Of a stretch of DNA of 30,816 nt, positions 1 through 8,051 are shown piece by piece. The stretch is from a virus, in IMG/VR virus record IMGVR_UViG_3300025127_005103, positions 1-30,816 of that record, one strand, 5' to 3'. Each line of letters opens with the position of its first letter. Position 1 is the first letter of the stretch. Position numbers and translations under genes: made by a program. The notes under the pieces are model-generated. The model saw only the letters and a program-made list of their open reading frames with translations. It searched no databases and was not told the DNA's origin.

Positions 1-239
1 CAGATAATGATATAGCAAGTACAACTTCATCTAGTGGAAAAGCAATAACATTTAGTCCTGCATTCAAAGGTTTACAAGGTGTAGGTATTTCTGCTCAGAA
101 CTTGTCTAGTGGAGATTATTATGTTATAACGAATAAAAGTGAAACTGGATTTACTATAACTTTTAAGGATTCTTCAAATGCAGTTGTAAACAGAACTTTT
201 GATTATGTTGCAAAAGGTTTTGGGGAATTGGTAGCATAG
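1..239 (+). CDS. Tail tip / host-specificity protein (J-like), C-terminal end only
   Basis: The open frame enters from the left edge and stops at TAG 237-239, giving the last 78 residues. They are beta-rich and contain the pattern SSGKAITFSPAF, then SGDYYVIT, GFTITFKDSS and a final RTFDYVAKGFGELVA. This resembles the C-terminal beta domain of J-like/central fibre tail tip proteins of alphaproteobacterial siphophages, where it usually precedes the fibre genes. In that family the protein sits at the tail tip and helps contact the host. The start and most of the protein are outside the window, so the assignment rests on this one domain and on the fibre genes just downstream. Confidence 0.6.
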   Translation, partial: DNDIASTTSSSGKAITFSPAFKGLQGVGISAQNLSSGDYYVITNKSETGFTITFKDSSNAVVNRTFDYVAKGFGELVA

Positions 240-247
240 GAGATTAA

Positions 248-700
248 ATGACAACATTTCAACATGATTATACGATTGAAAACCAAACATTTCCTGACAC
301 AAGAACAGATTTAAATAATGCTCTTAAAGCAATTGTTCATAATAATACTGGTGCAAATGAGCCATCAACAAAATTTCCATATCAATATTGGTATGACTCA
401 ACTACAAATATATTAAAAATAAGAAATGCTGCAAATAATGCTTGGATAAATCTATTTACATTTGATCAATCAGCAGGGACAGCAGATGTGTCAGCAGGAG
501 GTGGAGCAGGATTTTTTCAAGGAGATAATGGAAATAAAGGCGACACAACAAATGGAAAAAAAGATATTTTTAGAACACATGAGCAAGAACTAAATACAAA
601 TACTACAATTGCCTCAACAGATAACTGTGGTTGTTTTTTTAGTCTTTCTATCGCAAGTGGTATAACATTAACAGTAAGCGGAAATTTGGTGATAGCATGA
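248..700 (+). CDS. Small tail-fibre protein
   Basis: A 150-residue protein starting 8 bases after the J-like gene. Its N-terminal half contains DLNNALKAIVHNNTGANEPS followed by PYQYWYDSTTNILKIRNAAN, a pattern common in short marine phage tail proteins: a helix that counts repeats, then a sheet with a tryptophan/aspartate turn. A glycine-rich linker lies at about 80-95. The C-terminal 40 residues are beta-rich and contain a CGC cluster. Its stop overlaps the next start by 4 bases (ATGA), so the two are probably translated together. Likely a fibre or fibre-adaptor subunit; the receptor is unknown. Confidence 0.6.
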   Translation: MTTFQHDYTIENQTFPDTRTDLNNALKAIVHNNTGANEPSTKFPYQYWYDSTTNILKIRNAANNAWINLFTFDQSAGTADVSAGGGAGFFQGDNGNKGDTTNGKKDIFRTHEQELNTNTTIASTDNCGCFFSLSIASGITLTVSGNLVIA

Positions 701-861
701 GTTCAACAATAAAAGTAAATAATATCCAAAATTTAGCAGGAGATGATAGTGGTATAGACCTATCAACAAATGATCAAATAATTTTAAAAACAGCTAACAC
801 CACAGCTATAACAGTAGATGGTTCACAAAATGTTACCCTTGCAGGGAATTTAACTGTTACT
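697..861 (+). repeat. Fibre N-terminal module, copy 1
   Basis: About 165 bases encoding residues 1-55 of the first C1q-type fibre. The translated module is clearly similar to the start of the gene at 1665, with an identical 15-residue core (STNDQIILKTANTTA), but at DNA level synonymous positions have drifted. This is an old rather than recent duplication. Confidence 0.65.
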
Positions 862-1344
862 GGAACTGCAAGTGGTGTTGGTGGTATTTCTATTGCAGAC
901 CAATGGAGAAAAACTGGTGATACAACTGGAACTTTAGACCCAATTACGGATTTAGCAAGAGTAAATACTACTGGGCAAGGAACTATTGGTACAGCAATGT
1001 CCGTATCTTCTGGAATTTTTACATTTCCTACTACTGGAATTTATTTAGTTAAAGGAATTTTTAATTTCTCAAATGGAGTAGATACAAGATATATTTTTGG
1101 ACAAATAAGTTTAACTACAAATAATTCTTCCTATGCTGTAGTAGCAGATGGAGGAACAAGCATAAAACATATGGTAAATAATACATATGCAACTTGTTCA
1201 ACAGAAACTCTTGTAGATGTTACTGATACTTCAAATGTAAAAGTTAAATTTTTATCAGCCCCAGTTACTGAAAGTGTTACAACAAGAGGAGCAACAACTG
1301 TTAATTATACACATTTTACCTTTATAAGATTAGGAGATACTTGA
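697..1344 (+). CDS. Short tail fibre with C1q/TNF-like C-terminal domain
   Basis: A 215-residue protein. Residues 1-55 form a module (IKVNNIQNLAGDDSGIDLS, then NDQIILKTANTTAIT and LAGNLTV) that recurs in the gene at 1665. The C-terminal 120 residues (from about 95) have the look of a C1q/TNF jelly-roll: GIFTFPTTGIYLVKGIFNFS, then alternating strands, ending YTHFTFIRLGD. Such trimeric beta domains are common receptor-binding tips on phage fibres. It overlaps both neighbours by 1-4 bases, so it belongs to the same late transcript. Assignment is by pattern only. Confidence 0.65.
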   Translation: MSSTIKVNNIQNLAGDDSGIDLSTNDQIILKTANTTAITVDGSQNVTLAGNLTVTGTASGVGGISIADQWRKTGDTTGTLDPITDLARVNTTGQGTIGTAMSVSSGIFTFPTTGIYLVKGIFNFSNGVDTRYIFGQISLTTNNSSYAVVADGGTSIKHMVNNTYATCSTETLVDVTDTSNVKVKFLSAPVTESVTTRGATTVNYTHFTFIRLGDT

Positions 1345-1661
1345 TGGATAGACCAAATCATATAGAAAAATATCTTGTAACAGTAAGAAATGGTCATTGG
1401 TATGATTGGTCAGATTCTAAAAATAAAATTTATGAAAATTTAACTGTGATTGATGGTGGTTCAAAACCTACAAAAAAAGAGTGTGAAGATGGTTTAAAAT
1501 CTTTACAAAATGCTTGGGATTTAGAAAATGATTCATATAAATCTAAAAGACGAGACGATTATCCATCTATAGAAAATCAATTAGATGACTTGTATCACAA
1601 TGGCATAGATGGTTGGAAAGAAACTATTAAAGCTATAAAAGACAAGTATCCAAAGGAGTAG
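1344..1661 (+). CDS. Small conserved tail-associated protein (YPSIxxQLDxLYH motif)
   Basis: A 105-residue, charged, non-membrane protein. ATG 1344 is chosen because it overlaps the upstream TGA (TGATG); a TTG one codon earlier is also open. The C-terminus carries DYPSIENQLDDLYHNGIDGW followed by KETIKAIKDKYPKE, a motif widespread in small proteins found next to fibre genes of marine phages and cyanophages and resembling XkdW-type proteins. The N-terminal half has several Trp and Tyr residues. It lies between two related fibre genes, so a chaperone or adaptor role for fibres is plausible but unproven. Confidence 0.6.
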   Translation: MDRPNHIEKYLVTVRNGHWYDWSDSKNKIYENLTVIDGGSKPTKKECEDGLKSLQNAWDLENDSYKSKRRDDYPSIENQLDDLYHNGIDGWKETIKAIKDKYPKE

Positions 1662-1664
1662 ACA

Positions 1665-1830
1665 ATGTCAGAAATAAAAGTAAATAGTGTTGTAAACTCT
1701 ACTGGGGACAATGATAGTGGAATGGATTTATCTACTAACGATCAAATTATTCTAAAAACTGCAAACACAACCGCAGTAACAGTTAATTCAAGTCAAAATA
1801 CAACTCTTGCAGGGAATCTTGTGATTCCAA
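1665..1830 (+). repeat. Fibre N-terminal module, copy 2
   Basis: Second copy of the fibre N-terminal module, encoding residues 1-55 of the second C1q-type fibre. Sequence after the module differs from copy 1, so only the anchor is duplicated. Confidence 0.65.
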
Positions 1831-2327
1831 ATGCAGGAACAATTGGTTCAGCATCAGATACAGATGCTATGGCTATTTCTAGTGCAGGAATTGTAACCAA
1901 ATCAGCACATCCAGCATTTTTCGCAACTGGAGGAGAAAATGATTGGAGGGATAATATTGCAGTTAACACAAATATTGTTTTAGATCATACCAACCACAAT
2001 CAAGGAAATCATTATAACACAACAACTGGTAAATTTACTGCTCCAATAAATGGTGTATATTCTTTTCAATTTGGTGCTTATGTTAAAAATGGGAGTGGAA
2101 CTGCCTTACTGATCGCAAGATTAAATGATGTTAATATTAATTTCAGTAATCCTGCCTATCCTGCAGTAAGTTGTTATACACAAGATGCAGATACAAATGA
2201 TGAAGTAATTGGAATGTCTTGGACTTATTATATGACAGCAAATCAAACAATGTCAGTTGCAAGTGGAGATGCGGGAACAGACTATTTTGCTTCAATGACA
2301 TGGTTCAGTGGTTTTTTAGTTGGATAA
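1665..2327 (+). CDS. Short tail fibre, paralogue of the 697-1344 gene
   Basis: A 220-residue protein. Residues 1-55 repeat the module of the gene at 697 (IKVNSVVNSTGDNDSGMDLS, then the identical STNDQIILKTANTTA and LAGNLV). The rest has diverged: a linker GTIGSASDTDAMAISSAGIV, then a C1q/TNF-like domain from about residue 85 (DWRDNIAVNTNIVLDHTNHN, then GKFTAPINGVYSFQFGAYVK). A shared N-terminal anchor with an exchangeable tip is the usual pattern of fibre diversification. The start follows AAGGAG and a short spacer. It probably binds the same tail site as its paralogue. Confidence 0.65.
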   Translation: MSEIKVNSVVNSTGDNDSGMDLSTNDQIILKTANTTAVTVNSSQNTTLAGNLVIPNAGTIGSASDTDAMAISSAGIVTKSAHPAFFATGGENDWRDNIAVNTNIVLDHTNHNQGNHYNTTTGKFTAPINGVYSFQFGAYVKNGSGTALLIARLNDVNINFSNPAYPAVSCYTQDADTNDEVIGMSWTYYMTANQTMSVASGDAGTDYFASMTWFSGFLVG

Positions 2328-2337
2328 GGAGTAGACA

Positions 2338-2778
2338 ATGAGTCAATTAACAGTTGGAACAATAGCAGAAAAAGTTACAGATGCAGGAGTAACAATTGAT
2401 TCTCTTAACATAAAAGATGGCACTCTTGCTCTTGCTAAATCATTAAAAGGAAGCACAGAAACTGCTACAATATCAACTTCAAAAACTTTAGATTTTAGCA
2501 CATACAATAATTTTGTTCTAACTTTAGGAAATGGATCAAATACTCTTTCAAATCCATCTACAGATGTTACCGCTACAATAGGAACAACAGGTGTAATTAT
2601 TTTTATACAACCATCATCAAGTACTGCAGGCACAGTTTCACTTGAAAGTGATTATGAAACTGTAGGTGGTAGCGGTCTTACTTTATCATCTACAAATAGT
2701 GCCTATGATGTAGTTCCATACATAATCAAAGGAGCAAATTCAATTTTATTGGGAAGTCCACAACTGGCTTTTAGTTAA
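2338..2778 (+). CDS. Small fibre-type tail protein
   Basis: A 146-residue, Ser/Thr/Gly-rich, beta-predicted protein with no membrane segment. It opens MSQLTVGTIAEKVTDAGVTI, a start typical of small fibre modules in marine phages and distantly like the N-termini of its two upstream neighbours. The remainder has short strands (TLDFSTYNNFVLTLGNGSN, then GVIIFIQPSSSTAGTVSLES) as in fibre tip domains. A clear GGAG precedes the ATG (bases 2328-2331), and the stop TAA directly abuts the next ATG. No enzyme signature is visible. Confidence 0.55.
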   Translation: MSQLTVGTIAEKVTDAGVTIDSLNIKDGTLALAKSLKGSTETATISTSKTLDFSTYNNFVLTLGNGSNTLSNPSTDVTATIGTTGVIIFIQPSSSTAGTVSLESDYETVGGSGLTLSSTNSAYDVVPYIIKGANSILLGSPQLAFS

Positions 2779-5679
2779 ATGACATTAAATAATTCACAAT
2801 GGTTTGGTTCAACTGCAGGTTTCTATAATGGTGTTGCTACACAGTCATTAAGGTTTAATGATGATGATAGTGCTTTTTTAACAAGAACACCTTCAAGTGC
2901 TAGTAACAGAAAAACGTGGACTTGGTCGGGTTGGATAAAACGTTCAAGTATAACTTCTACAGCACAGATATTTTTCGGTGCAAGAACTGTAGGAAATGGT
3001 ACATATACTTTGTTATTTTTTGAAGGCACTACAGATTATTTGTATCTTATTGATAATAATGGCACTTTGAGAACATCAAGTGTTTATAGAGACCCCTCTG
3101 CTTGGTATCACGTTGTTTTTGCAGTAGATACAACACAAGCAACTAATACTGACAGATTAAAATTATATGTTAATGGAACACAAATTACAGCCTTTAATAT
3201 TGCAACTTATCCATCACAAAATACTGATTTGAATGTAAATTCAACTGCAACACACTTTATAGGAAAACAAGAAAACCAACAATATTTAGATGGTTATTTG
3301 GCAGAAGTTAATTTTGTTGATGGTTTGCAACTAGACCCAACATATTTTGGAGAGTCAAAAAATGGTGTATGGATTCCAAAAGAATATACTGGCTCATATG
3401 GCACTAATGGATTTAGATTAGAATTTAATAAAACTGGGACTGGAACTGCATCAGCTTCAACAATAGGTGCAGATACAAGTGGCAATACAAATCATTTCAC
3501 ATCTAGTGGTATAGTTGCTTCTGATTGTAATATGCCTGATAGTCCTGAGAATAACTTTGCTACCCTTAATCCCTTAGACCCTTTTAGTGGTACACTTTCA
3601 GAAGGTAATTTAAAGTATGCTAATACTAATAGTTTTAAGGCATCTAGGGGTAATTTTGAAATCCCTTCAAGTGGTAAATGGTACTTTGAGGTATTAAACA
3701 CAACTGCCACAGATGGTGACAATGCCATATGGGCAGGAGTTGCACATCAAGATACTAATATTTCTGCACAACCTAATAATGGTTCTACTACTAAATTTTA
3801 TGGATTGTACAACGACAGTAGTTTAGGAATTTTGAGTAATGGCTCACAATCTTCCTATACAACAAATCAAATATCAGCCAATGGAATAATTCAAATTGCA
3901 ATAGATACGGATAATGATAAATTATATGTGGGCATAAATAATAGTTACTATACTAATGCAACTACATCAGCTTCATTTAATGCTTCTAATTCTACAGAAA
4001 GTATAGATTTATCAGGATATAGACCTTTTGTTGGAGCATATCAAAATACTGGAGTTTTAAATTGTGGACAAGACTCCACTTTTGCAGGAACAATATCAGC
4101 AGGAGGAAATTCAGATGCTAATGGTAAAGGCGATTTTAAATATGCACCGCCAAGTGGATTTCTAGCATTATGCACATCTAATCTTCCAGAGCCTACTATT
4201 AGCCCTAATGCAGATACACAAGCTGATGATTATTTTAGCCCTACATTATACACATCAAATAATATAGGTGCAGGTGGCACACAAAACGTTACTGGTGTAG
4301 GCTTTCAGCCAGATTGGGTTTGGATAAAAAACAGAAGTTCTAGTGGCACATCTCACACTTTGTTTGATTCAGTTAGAGCAGAAGGTAAAATGTTACAATC
4401 TGATAATGCTAATGAAGAAGCTTCAAATAGTCAGTATGGTTATCTTTCAAGTTTTGATAGTGATGGTTTTACATTAACTGGTGGCACAACAAATGCAAAC
4501 TTTATTAATCAAGGAACTGATGCTTATGTATCTTGGAATTGGAAAGCAAATGGAACAACACCAACAAAAACATATAAAGTAAAAGTTGTTTCAGATAGCA
4601 CAGATTATGGTCATGGTACTGGTTCAAATAAATATCAATTTTTTAAAAGTGATGGTTCTACTGGATTTGGAACAAATGGAGTTGATTTAGATTTACAAGA
4701 AGGTGGAACTTACACTTTTGATTGGTCTGATAGTTCTGCACAATCTCACCCTATTAGATTTTCACTTACAAATGATGGCACACATTCTAGTGGAACAAGT
4801 GCAGGAAGTGAATATACAACAGGAGTTGTAAAAGATGATAGTGCTTATACTACTACTATTACAGTAGCTAGTGGAGTTGCAAACCTATATTATTATTGTC
4901 AAAATCATTCTGGAATGGGTGCAGAAATAAGAACTAACACAACACATGGTTCAACAAATTTTGATGGTTCAAATTTATCAGTTTCAAATGCAAACACAAC
5001 GGCAGGGTTTAGCATTGTTAGTTATACTGGAAATTCTACAGCAGGAGCTACAGTTGGTCATGGATTAGGTTCTGCACCAAATATGATAATTGTAAAATGT
5101 AGAAGCAATAGTTCAAGTTCAGACCATTGGTACATTTATCATTCAGGGATTGCTTCAAATGCACAAAATTGGGAAATTTATTTAAATCTAACTAATCAAG
5201 CCTATCAAAATGTTAATCTGCCGTGGAACAATACAGCACCTACTTCTTCAGTATTTTCATTAGGTTCTTTAGCAGATGTAAACCAAACATCTGAAACATA
5301 CATTGCCTATGTGTTCGCAGAGGTAGAAGGATACTCAAAGTTTGGCAGTTATACTGGCAGTTCTGGTACAGTAGGGCGAGGCACTTTTATAAATTTAGGG
5401 TTCAGACCATCTTTTGTTGTGCTTAAAGATATTGATGGTGGGGAATGGGGAATGTTTGATAGTGCAAGGAATACTTTTAATGTTGTTAATAAAAATCTTA
5501 CTGCTGAATCAACTGCTAATGAGTATTCTAGTGATTCTAACAGAGATATGGACTTTTTATCTAATGGTTTTAAATTAATGAATGCTTACCCCAATGGACT
5601 CATTTTTGATAATTCAGCAAGGTCATATATATACATGGCATTTGCTGAAACACCTTTTAAATATGCTAATGCAAGGTAG
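2779..5679 (+). CDS. Large multidomain tail fibre (LamG, SPRY-like, DUF7483-like, cupredoxin-like)
   Basis: A 966-residue fibre starting at the ATG that directly abuts the previous TAA. By eye the domains are: a concanavalin/LamG-type sandwich at 20-195 (TWTWSGWIKRS, SAWYHVVFAVDTT, FIGKQENQQYLDGYLAEVNF); a SPRY-like sandwich at about 296-437 (GKWYFEVLNTT, IAIDTDNDKLYVGINN); a DUF7483-like repeat at about 494-594 (VGFQPDWVWIKNRS, WNWKANG); an inserted plastocyanin-like domain at about 598-719; and two more DUF7483-like units to the end (APNMIIVKCR; FRPSFVVLKDIDGGEWGMFD, then YIYMAFAETPFKYANAR). The inserted domain carries His657, Cys707, His710 and Met713, a full type 1 copper ligand set. The protein probably binds surface glycan or an outer-membrane receptor. 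Domain names are by pattern; the fibre role is well supported by context. Confidence 0.75.
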   Translation: MTLNNSQWFGSTAGFYNGVATQSLRFNDDDSAFLTRTPSSASNRKTWTWSGWIKRSSITSTAQIFFGARTVGNGTYTLLFFEGTTDYLYLIDNNGTLRTSSVYRDPSAWYHVVFAVDTTQATNTDRLKLYVNGTQITAFNIATYPSQNTDLNVNSTATHFIGKQENQQYLDGYLAEVNFVDGLQLDPTYFGESKNGVWIPKEYTGSYGTNGFRLEFNKTGTGTASASTIGADTSGNTNHFTSSGIVASDCNMPDSPENNFATLNPLDPFSGTLSEGNLKYANTNSFKASRGNFEIPSSGKWYFEVLNTTATDGDNAIWAGVAHQDTNISAQPNNGSTTKFYGLYNDSSLGILSNGSQSSYTTNQISANGIIQIAIDTDNDKLYVGINNSYYTNATTSASFNASNSTESIDLSGYRPFVGAYQNTGVLNCGQDSTFAGTISAGGNSDANGKGDFKYAPPSGFLALCTSNLPEPTISPNADTQADDYFSPTLYTSNNIGAGGTQNVTGVGFQPDWVWIKNRSSSGTSHTLFDSVRAEGKMLQSDNANEEASNSQYGYLSSFDSDGFTLTGGTTNANFINQGTDAYVSWNWKANGTTPTKTYKVKVVSDSTDYGHGTGSNKYQFFKSDGSTGFGTNGVDLDLQEGGTYTFDWSDSSAQSHPIRFSLTNDGTHSSGTSAGSEYTTGVVKDDSAYTTTITVASGVANLYYYCQNHSGMGAEIRTNTTHGSTNFDGSNLSVSNANTTAGFSIVSYTGNSTAGATVGHGLGSAPNMIIVKCRSNSSSSDHWYIYHSGIASNAQNWEIYLNLTNQAYQNVNLPWNNTAPTSSVFSLGSLADVNQTSETYIAYVFAEVEGYSKFGSYTGSSGTVGRGTFINLGFRPSFVVLKDIDGGEWGMFDSARNTFNVVNKNLTAESTANEYSSDSNRDMDFLSNGFKLMNAYPNGLIFDNSARSYIYMAFAETPFKYANAR

Positions 5680-5688
5680 GAGAAAATA

Positions 5689-6243
5689 ATGGCTTATAAA
5701 TATAAAGATAGATACCTAAAGGTTGGAAAGGCATGGCAAGACGAAGATGGGTTCAAGCACCCTTATAATTGGGCATCTTCTTGGTCTGCTGAAGATTTAA
5801 AAAAATGGGGTGTTACTGTAGAAAAAGATGTTGATACAAGTTATGACGATAGATTTTATTACCCAAAAGGTATTGAAAAAAAACTAGAAGATGAAAATGT
5901 AGTTGATGATGATGGTAAAGCAGTCATTGACCCTATAACTGGCAAACAAATGATTCAGAGAGGTTTAAAATATCAATGGATAGAAAGAACAAAATCAACT
6001 GCTAATGGTTTACTTACTACATCAGATTGGTATGTAATAAGAAAGTCTGAAACTGATAGTGCTATTCCAAGTGATATTACCAAGTATAGAGCAGATGTGA
6101 GAACTGCTACAAAAACAATAGAAGATAAAATAAATGCTTGTTCTAAGTTAGCTGATTTTATAAAGCTATTTGATGTTCCATTTGATAAAGATGGAAACCC
6201 TACTGGCAAAGCACCAATTTATGATTTCCCTGATGAGGTTTAA
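5689..6243 (+). CDS. Tail-fibre-assembly-like protein
   Basis: A 184-residue soluble, charged protein behind an AGGAG site. Its middle and C-terminal part reads LLTTSDWYVIRKSETDSAIP, then ITKYRADVRTATKTIEDKI. This matches the shape of tail-fibre-assembly and DUF4376-type proteins (a helix preceded by DW..IRK...IP and followed by Y R..VR). Those proteins are chaperones or caps of fibres and are encoded directly after them, as here. The N-terminus has a run of aromatic residues (YKYKDRYLKVGKAWQDEDG). The exact role is inferred from this motif and its place after the large fibre. Confidence 0.55.
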   Translation: MAYKYKDRYLKVGKAWQDEDGFKHPYNWASSWSAEDLKKWGVTVEKDVDTSYDDRFYYPKGIEKKLEDENVVDDDGKAVIDPITGKQMIQRGLKYQWIERTKSTANGLLTTSDWYVIRKSETDSAIPSDITKYRADVRTATKTIEDKINACSKLADFIKLFDVPFDKDGNPTGKAPIYDFPDEV

Positions 6244-6699
6244 ATGAAACTTTCAGAAAATTTCACATTAGATGAACTCTGCAAAAGCAGTACTGCCACA
6301 AGATTAGAAATTGATAATACTGCTTATGATATTGATGTAATTAATAATTTAAAAAATGTAGCTAGAAATATTTTACAACCTTTAAGAGAAAAATTTGATA
6401 TTCCTTTTTCTCCAAACTCTGGTTATAGATCACCCACATTAAATGAAGCAATAAAAGGATCTGCCAAATCTCAGCATTGTGATGGAAAGGCAGTTGATAT
6501 TGAAATACCAACAATTGATAATTCCGTTTTAGCACATTGGATAAATATGAATCTTGAATTTGATCAACTAATTTTAGAGTTTTATAAAAAGGGCGAACCT
6601 AAATCTGGTTGGGTACATGTTTCTTATGATGAGAATAATAATAGAAAAGAAGTTTTAACATATGATGGCAAAATGTATCAAAGAGGATTATTGATTTGA
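6244..6699 (+). CDS. Endolysin: M15A-type zinc peptidase
   Basis: A 151-residue protein with the peptidase M15A fold used by phage endolysins to cut peptidoglycan peptide stems. The N-terminus LSENFTLDELCKSSTATR is typical, followed by NSGYRSPTLNEAI. The zinc motif SAKSQHCDGKAVDIEIP gives His78 and Asp85, and GWVHVSY gives His125; Glu112 in LILEFYKKG is a candidate catalytic base. There is no signal peptide, so it needs a holin, and one lies 0.5 kb downstream. The start has the previous stop fused to it (TTTAAATG) and a GAGG site upstream. The lysis role is well supported. Confidence 0.88.
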   Translation: MKLSENFTLDELCKSSTATRLEIDNTAYDIDVINNLKNVARNILQPLREKFDIPFSPNSGYRSPTLNEAIKGSAKSQHCDGKAVDIEIPTIDNSVLAHWINMNLEFDQLILEFYKKGEPKSGWVHVSYDENNNRKEVLTYDGKMYQRGLLI

Positions 6700-7016
6700 G
6701 TCAAAAAAAACTACAAAAATCATCTGCTTATGAAAGATATGACATAGATGGAGATGGAATAGTTAGTGATGATGAATTTGCTCATATGGCAGACATAAAA
6801 AAACTTGAACATGATCTTAGAAAGCAAAGGGCACAAAGACGTATGGCAACTGCCAGTTTGGTTGCAATGGGTGTTTTTACTGGTGCTATGTTTTTGGTTG
6901 ATGTGGAGAGAGTTAAGGCTTTGGCAGATATTAGTAATCTTTTTTATATCAGTGGTGCAGGGATTGTTGGTGCTTATATGGGAGCTTCAGCATTTATGAG
7001 CAGAAACGGAAAATAA
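6696..7016 (+). CDS. EF-hand membrane protein of the lysis cassette
   Basis: A 106-residue protein starting at TTG 6696, which overlaps the endolysin stop by 4 bases; no better start is visible. Residues 16-27 form a canonical calcium-binding EF-hand loop, DIDGDGIVSDDE, with acidic or oxygen ligands at loop positions 1, 3, 5, 9 and 12. A basic helix (EHDLRKQRAQRR) follows, then two hydrophobic segments at about 50-68 and 82-102. The soluble EF-hand would sit on one face of the membrane. Similar short proteins occur beside endolysins of marine phages. It could be a second holin, an antiholin or a calcium-sensing regulator of lysis. Confidence 0.6.
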   Translation: MSQKKLQKSSAYERYDIDGDGIVSDDEFAHMADIKKLEHDLRKQRAQRRMATASLVAMGVFTGAMFLVDVERVKALADISNLFYISGAGIVGAYMGASAFMSRNGK

Positions 7017-7017
7017 T

Positions 7018-7218
7018 ATGACTGCATTTATGTTGGCTTGTTATTTAAATGGTGTAGCACAAGGAGCAATATATTTTAGATCAGTCGCAGATTGCACATA
7101 TTATACGAAGTTTTTAAGCGAACAAGAGTTTGATAATGAGTCTGGAGAAAAACAAATATATGATTGTATCTGTAAATTAGTTCCACGAATTGATCAAAAC
7201 AAAGTGAGGGTTTATTAA
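7018..7218 (+). CDS. Small cysteine-containing protein of the lysis cassette
   Basis: A 66-residue protein between the EF-hand protein and the holin. Its stop overlaps the holin start by one base. The N-terminus MTAFMLACYLNGVAQGAIYF is moderately hydrophobic and could be a signal or short membrane segment. Four Cys residues (8, 26, 49 and 51 by count) may be oxidised if exported. I do not recognise the family. Context suggests an accessory lysis protein. Confidence 0.5.
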   Translation: MTAFMLACYLNGVAQGAIYFRSVADCTYYTKFLSEQEFDNESGEKQIYDCICKLVPRIDQNKVRVY

Positions 7219-7613
7219 TGTTACAAGCACTTATAGGACCAGTAACTGGATTATTAGATAAATTTATCCCAGATGCAGATCAAAAGGCTAAGTTGGCTCA
7301 CGAGATAGCTACCATGTCTGAAAGACACGCTCAAGAGGCACTTCTTGCTCAGTTAGAGATAAATAAAGCAGAAGCACAATCTGGCTCAATATTTAAAGGC
7401 GGATGGCGACCCGCAGTTGGGTGGGTCTGTGCGATTGCTTTCGCATATCATTTTATCGTAAAAGATTTAATTATATTTGGTGCTAGTTTTGCAGGAGCAG
7501 AACTTCCAGATTTGCCAGAATTTGATATGGGTACACTTTTAACTGTTCTTGGCGGAATGCTTGGCATTGGAGGACTCAGAACCTATGAAAAGCAAAAAGG
7601 CTTGACCAAATGA
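7218..7613 (+). CDS. Holin, three-TM (Holin_3TMs) type
   Basis: A 131-residue protein matching the Holin_3TMs family seen in gene transfer agents and alphaproteobacterial phages. It has an N-terminal amphipathic stretch (LIGPVTGLLDKFIPDADQKA), a charged helix, the family signature GGWRPAVGWVCAIAFAYHF at about 61-79, a second hydrophobic segment around 82-92 and a glycine-rich last one (LLTVLGGMLGIGGLRTYEK) at about 106-125. Such holins open the inner membrane so that the endolysin reaches the peptidoglycan. The stop overlaps the next gene by 4 bases (ATGA). Confidence 0.8.
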   Translation: MLQALIGPVTGLLDKFIPDADQKAKLAHEIATMSERHAQEALLAQLEINKAEAQSGSIFKGGWRPAVGWVCAIAFAYHFIVKDLIIFGASFAGAELPDLPEFDMGTLLTVLGGMLGIGGLRTYEKQKGLTK

Positions 7614-7861
7614 CAAAAAGATTGACAAGACCTCAAATTCAAAGATTTTTAATTTTATGTCAATTAAATGATACTCATACACCAACACTTTTTAAAAAAA
7701 TATTAAAAGAAATGATGAATGACAAATTTGTTGCTTTTGAAAACTCAGAATTTGTGATAACAGATAAAGGAAGACGAGAGATGGAAAGGCTTCTTATCTT
7801 GAGTGGAGAAAACAATGAGGTAATGAATGGCGAGAGAATCAGCACATCAGTTAGCGGTTAA
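7610..7861 (+). CDS. Small winged-helix-like protein
   Basis: An 83-residue soluble protein read in ATGA overlap with the holin. The sequence TRPQIQRFLILCQLNDTHTP, then FKKILKEMMNDKFVAF and FVITDKGRREMERLL, looks like a small winged helix: three helices and a wing ending in the T(D/E)KGR turn typical of such domains. It could bind DNA or a protein partner. It sits between holin and XhlA-like genes, so it may be a late regulator or an accessory lysis protein. No closer identity is seen. Confidence 0.5.
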   Translation: MTKRLTRPQIQRFLILCQLNDTHTPTLFKKILKEMMNDKFVAFENSEFVITDKGRREMERLLILSGENNEVMNGERISTSVSG

Positions 7862-8039
7862 GGCACTAGAGAAAATATCTGAGCATGAAAAAGAATGTGC
7901 TATGCGATGGGGTGAAACAAAATCGTCAATAAATGATATGAAAGAGCATATCAAAAGCCATTCAACAAAGTGGGATAGATTAACATGGTTGATAATAGCA
8001 AGTATTGTGGGATTCTGGATATCAACAATTTTGGTTTGA
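7827..8039 (+). CDS. XhlA-like small membrane protein
   Basis: A 70-residue protein with an N-terminal helical, heptad-like stretch (AVKALEKISEHEKECAMRWG, then INDMKEHIKSH) and one C-terminal transmembrane segment at about 51-69 (TWLIIASIVGFWISTILV). This is the layout of hemolysin XhlA-type proteins that assist holins. ATG 7827 is chosen for the GAGG six bases upstream; it overlaps the end of the previous gene by 35 bases in another frame. It probably anchors in the inner membrane and acts in lysis. Confidence 0.6.
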   Translation: MARESAHQLAVKALEKISEHEKECAMRWGETKSSINDMKEHIKSHSTKWDRLTWLIIASIVGFWISTILV

Positions 8040-8051
8040 TGGAGGATTCTT

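Noticed and set aside
6805-6999. 64-residue hydrophobic frame overlapping the EF-hand protein, possibly a nested holin
   Set aside because: No ribosome site, and its hydrophobicity follows from reading the TM codons of the main gene in another frame.
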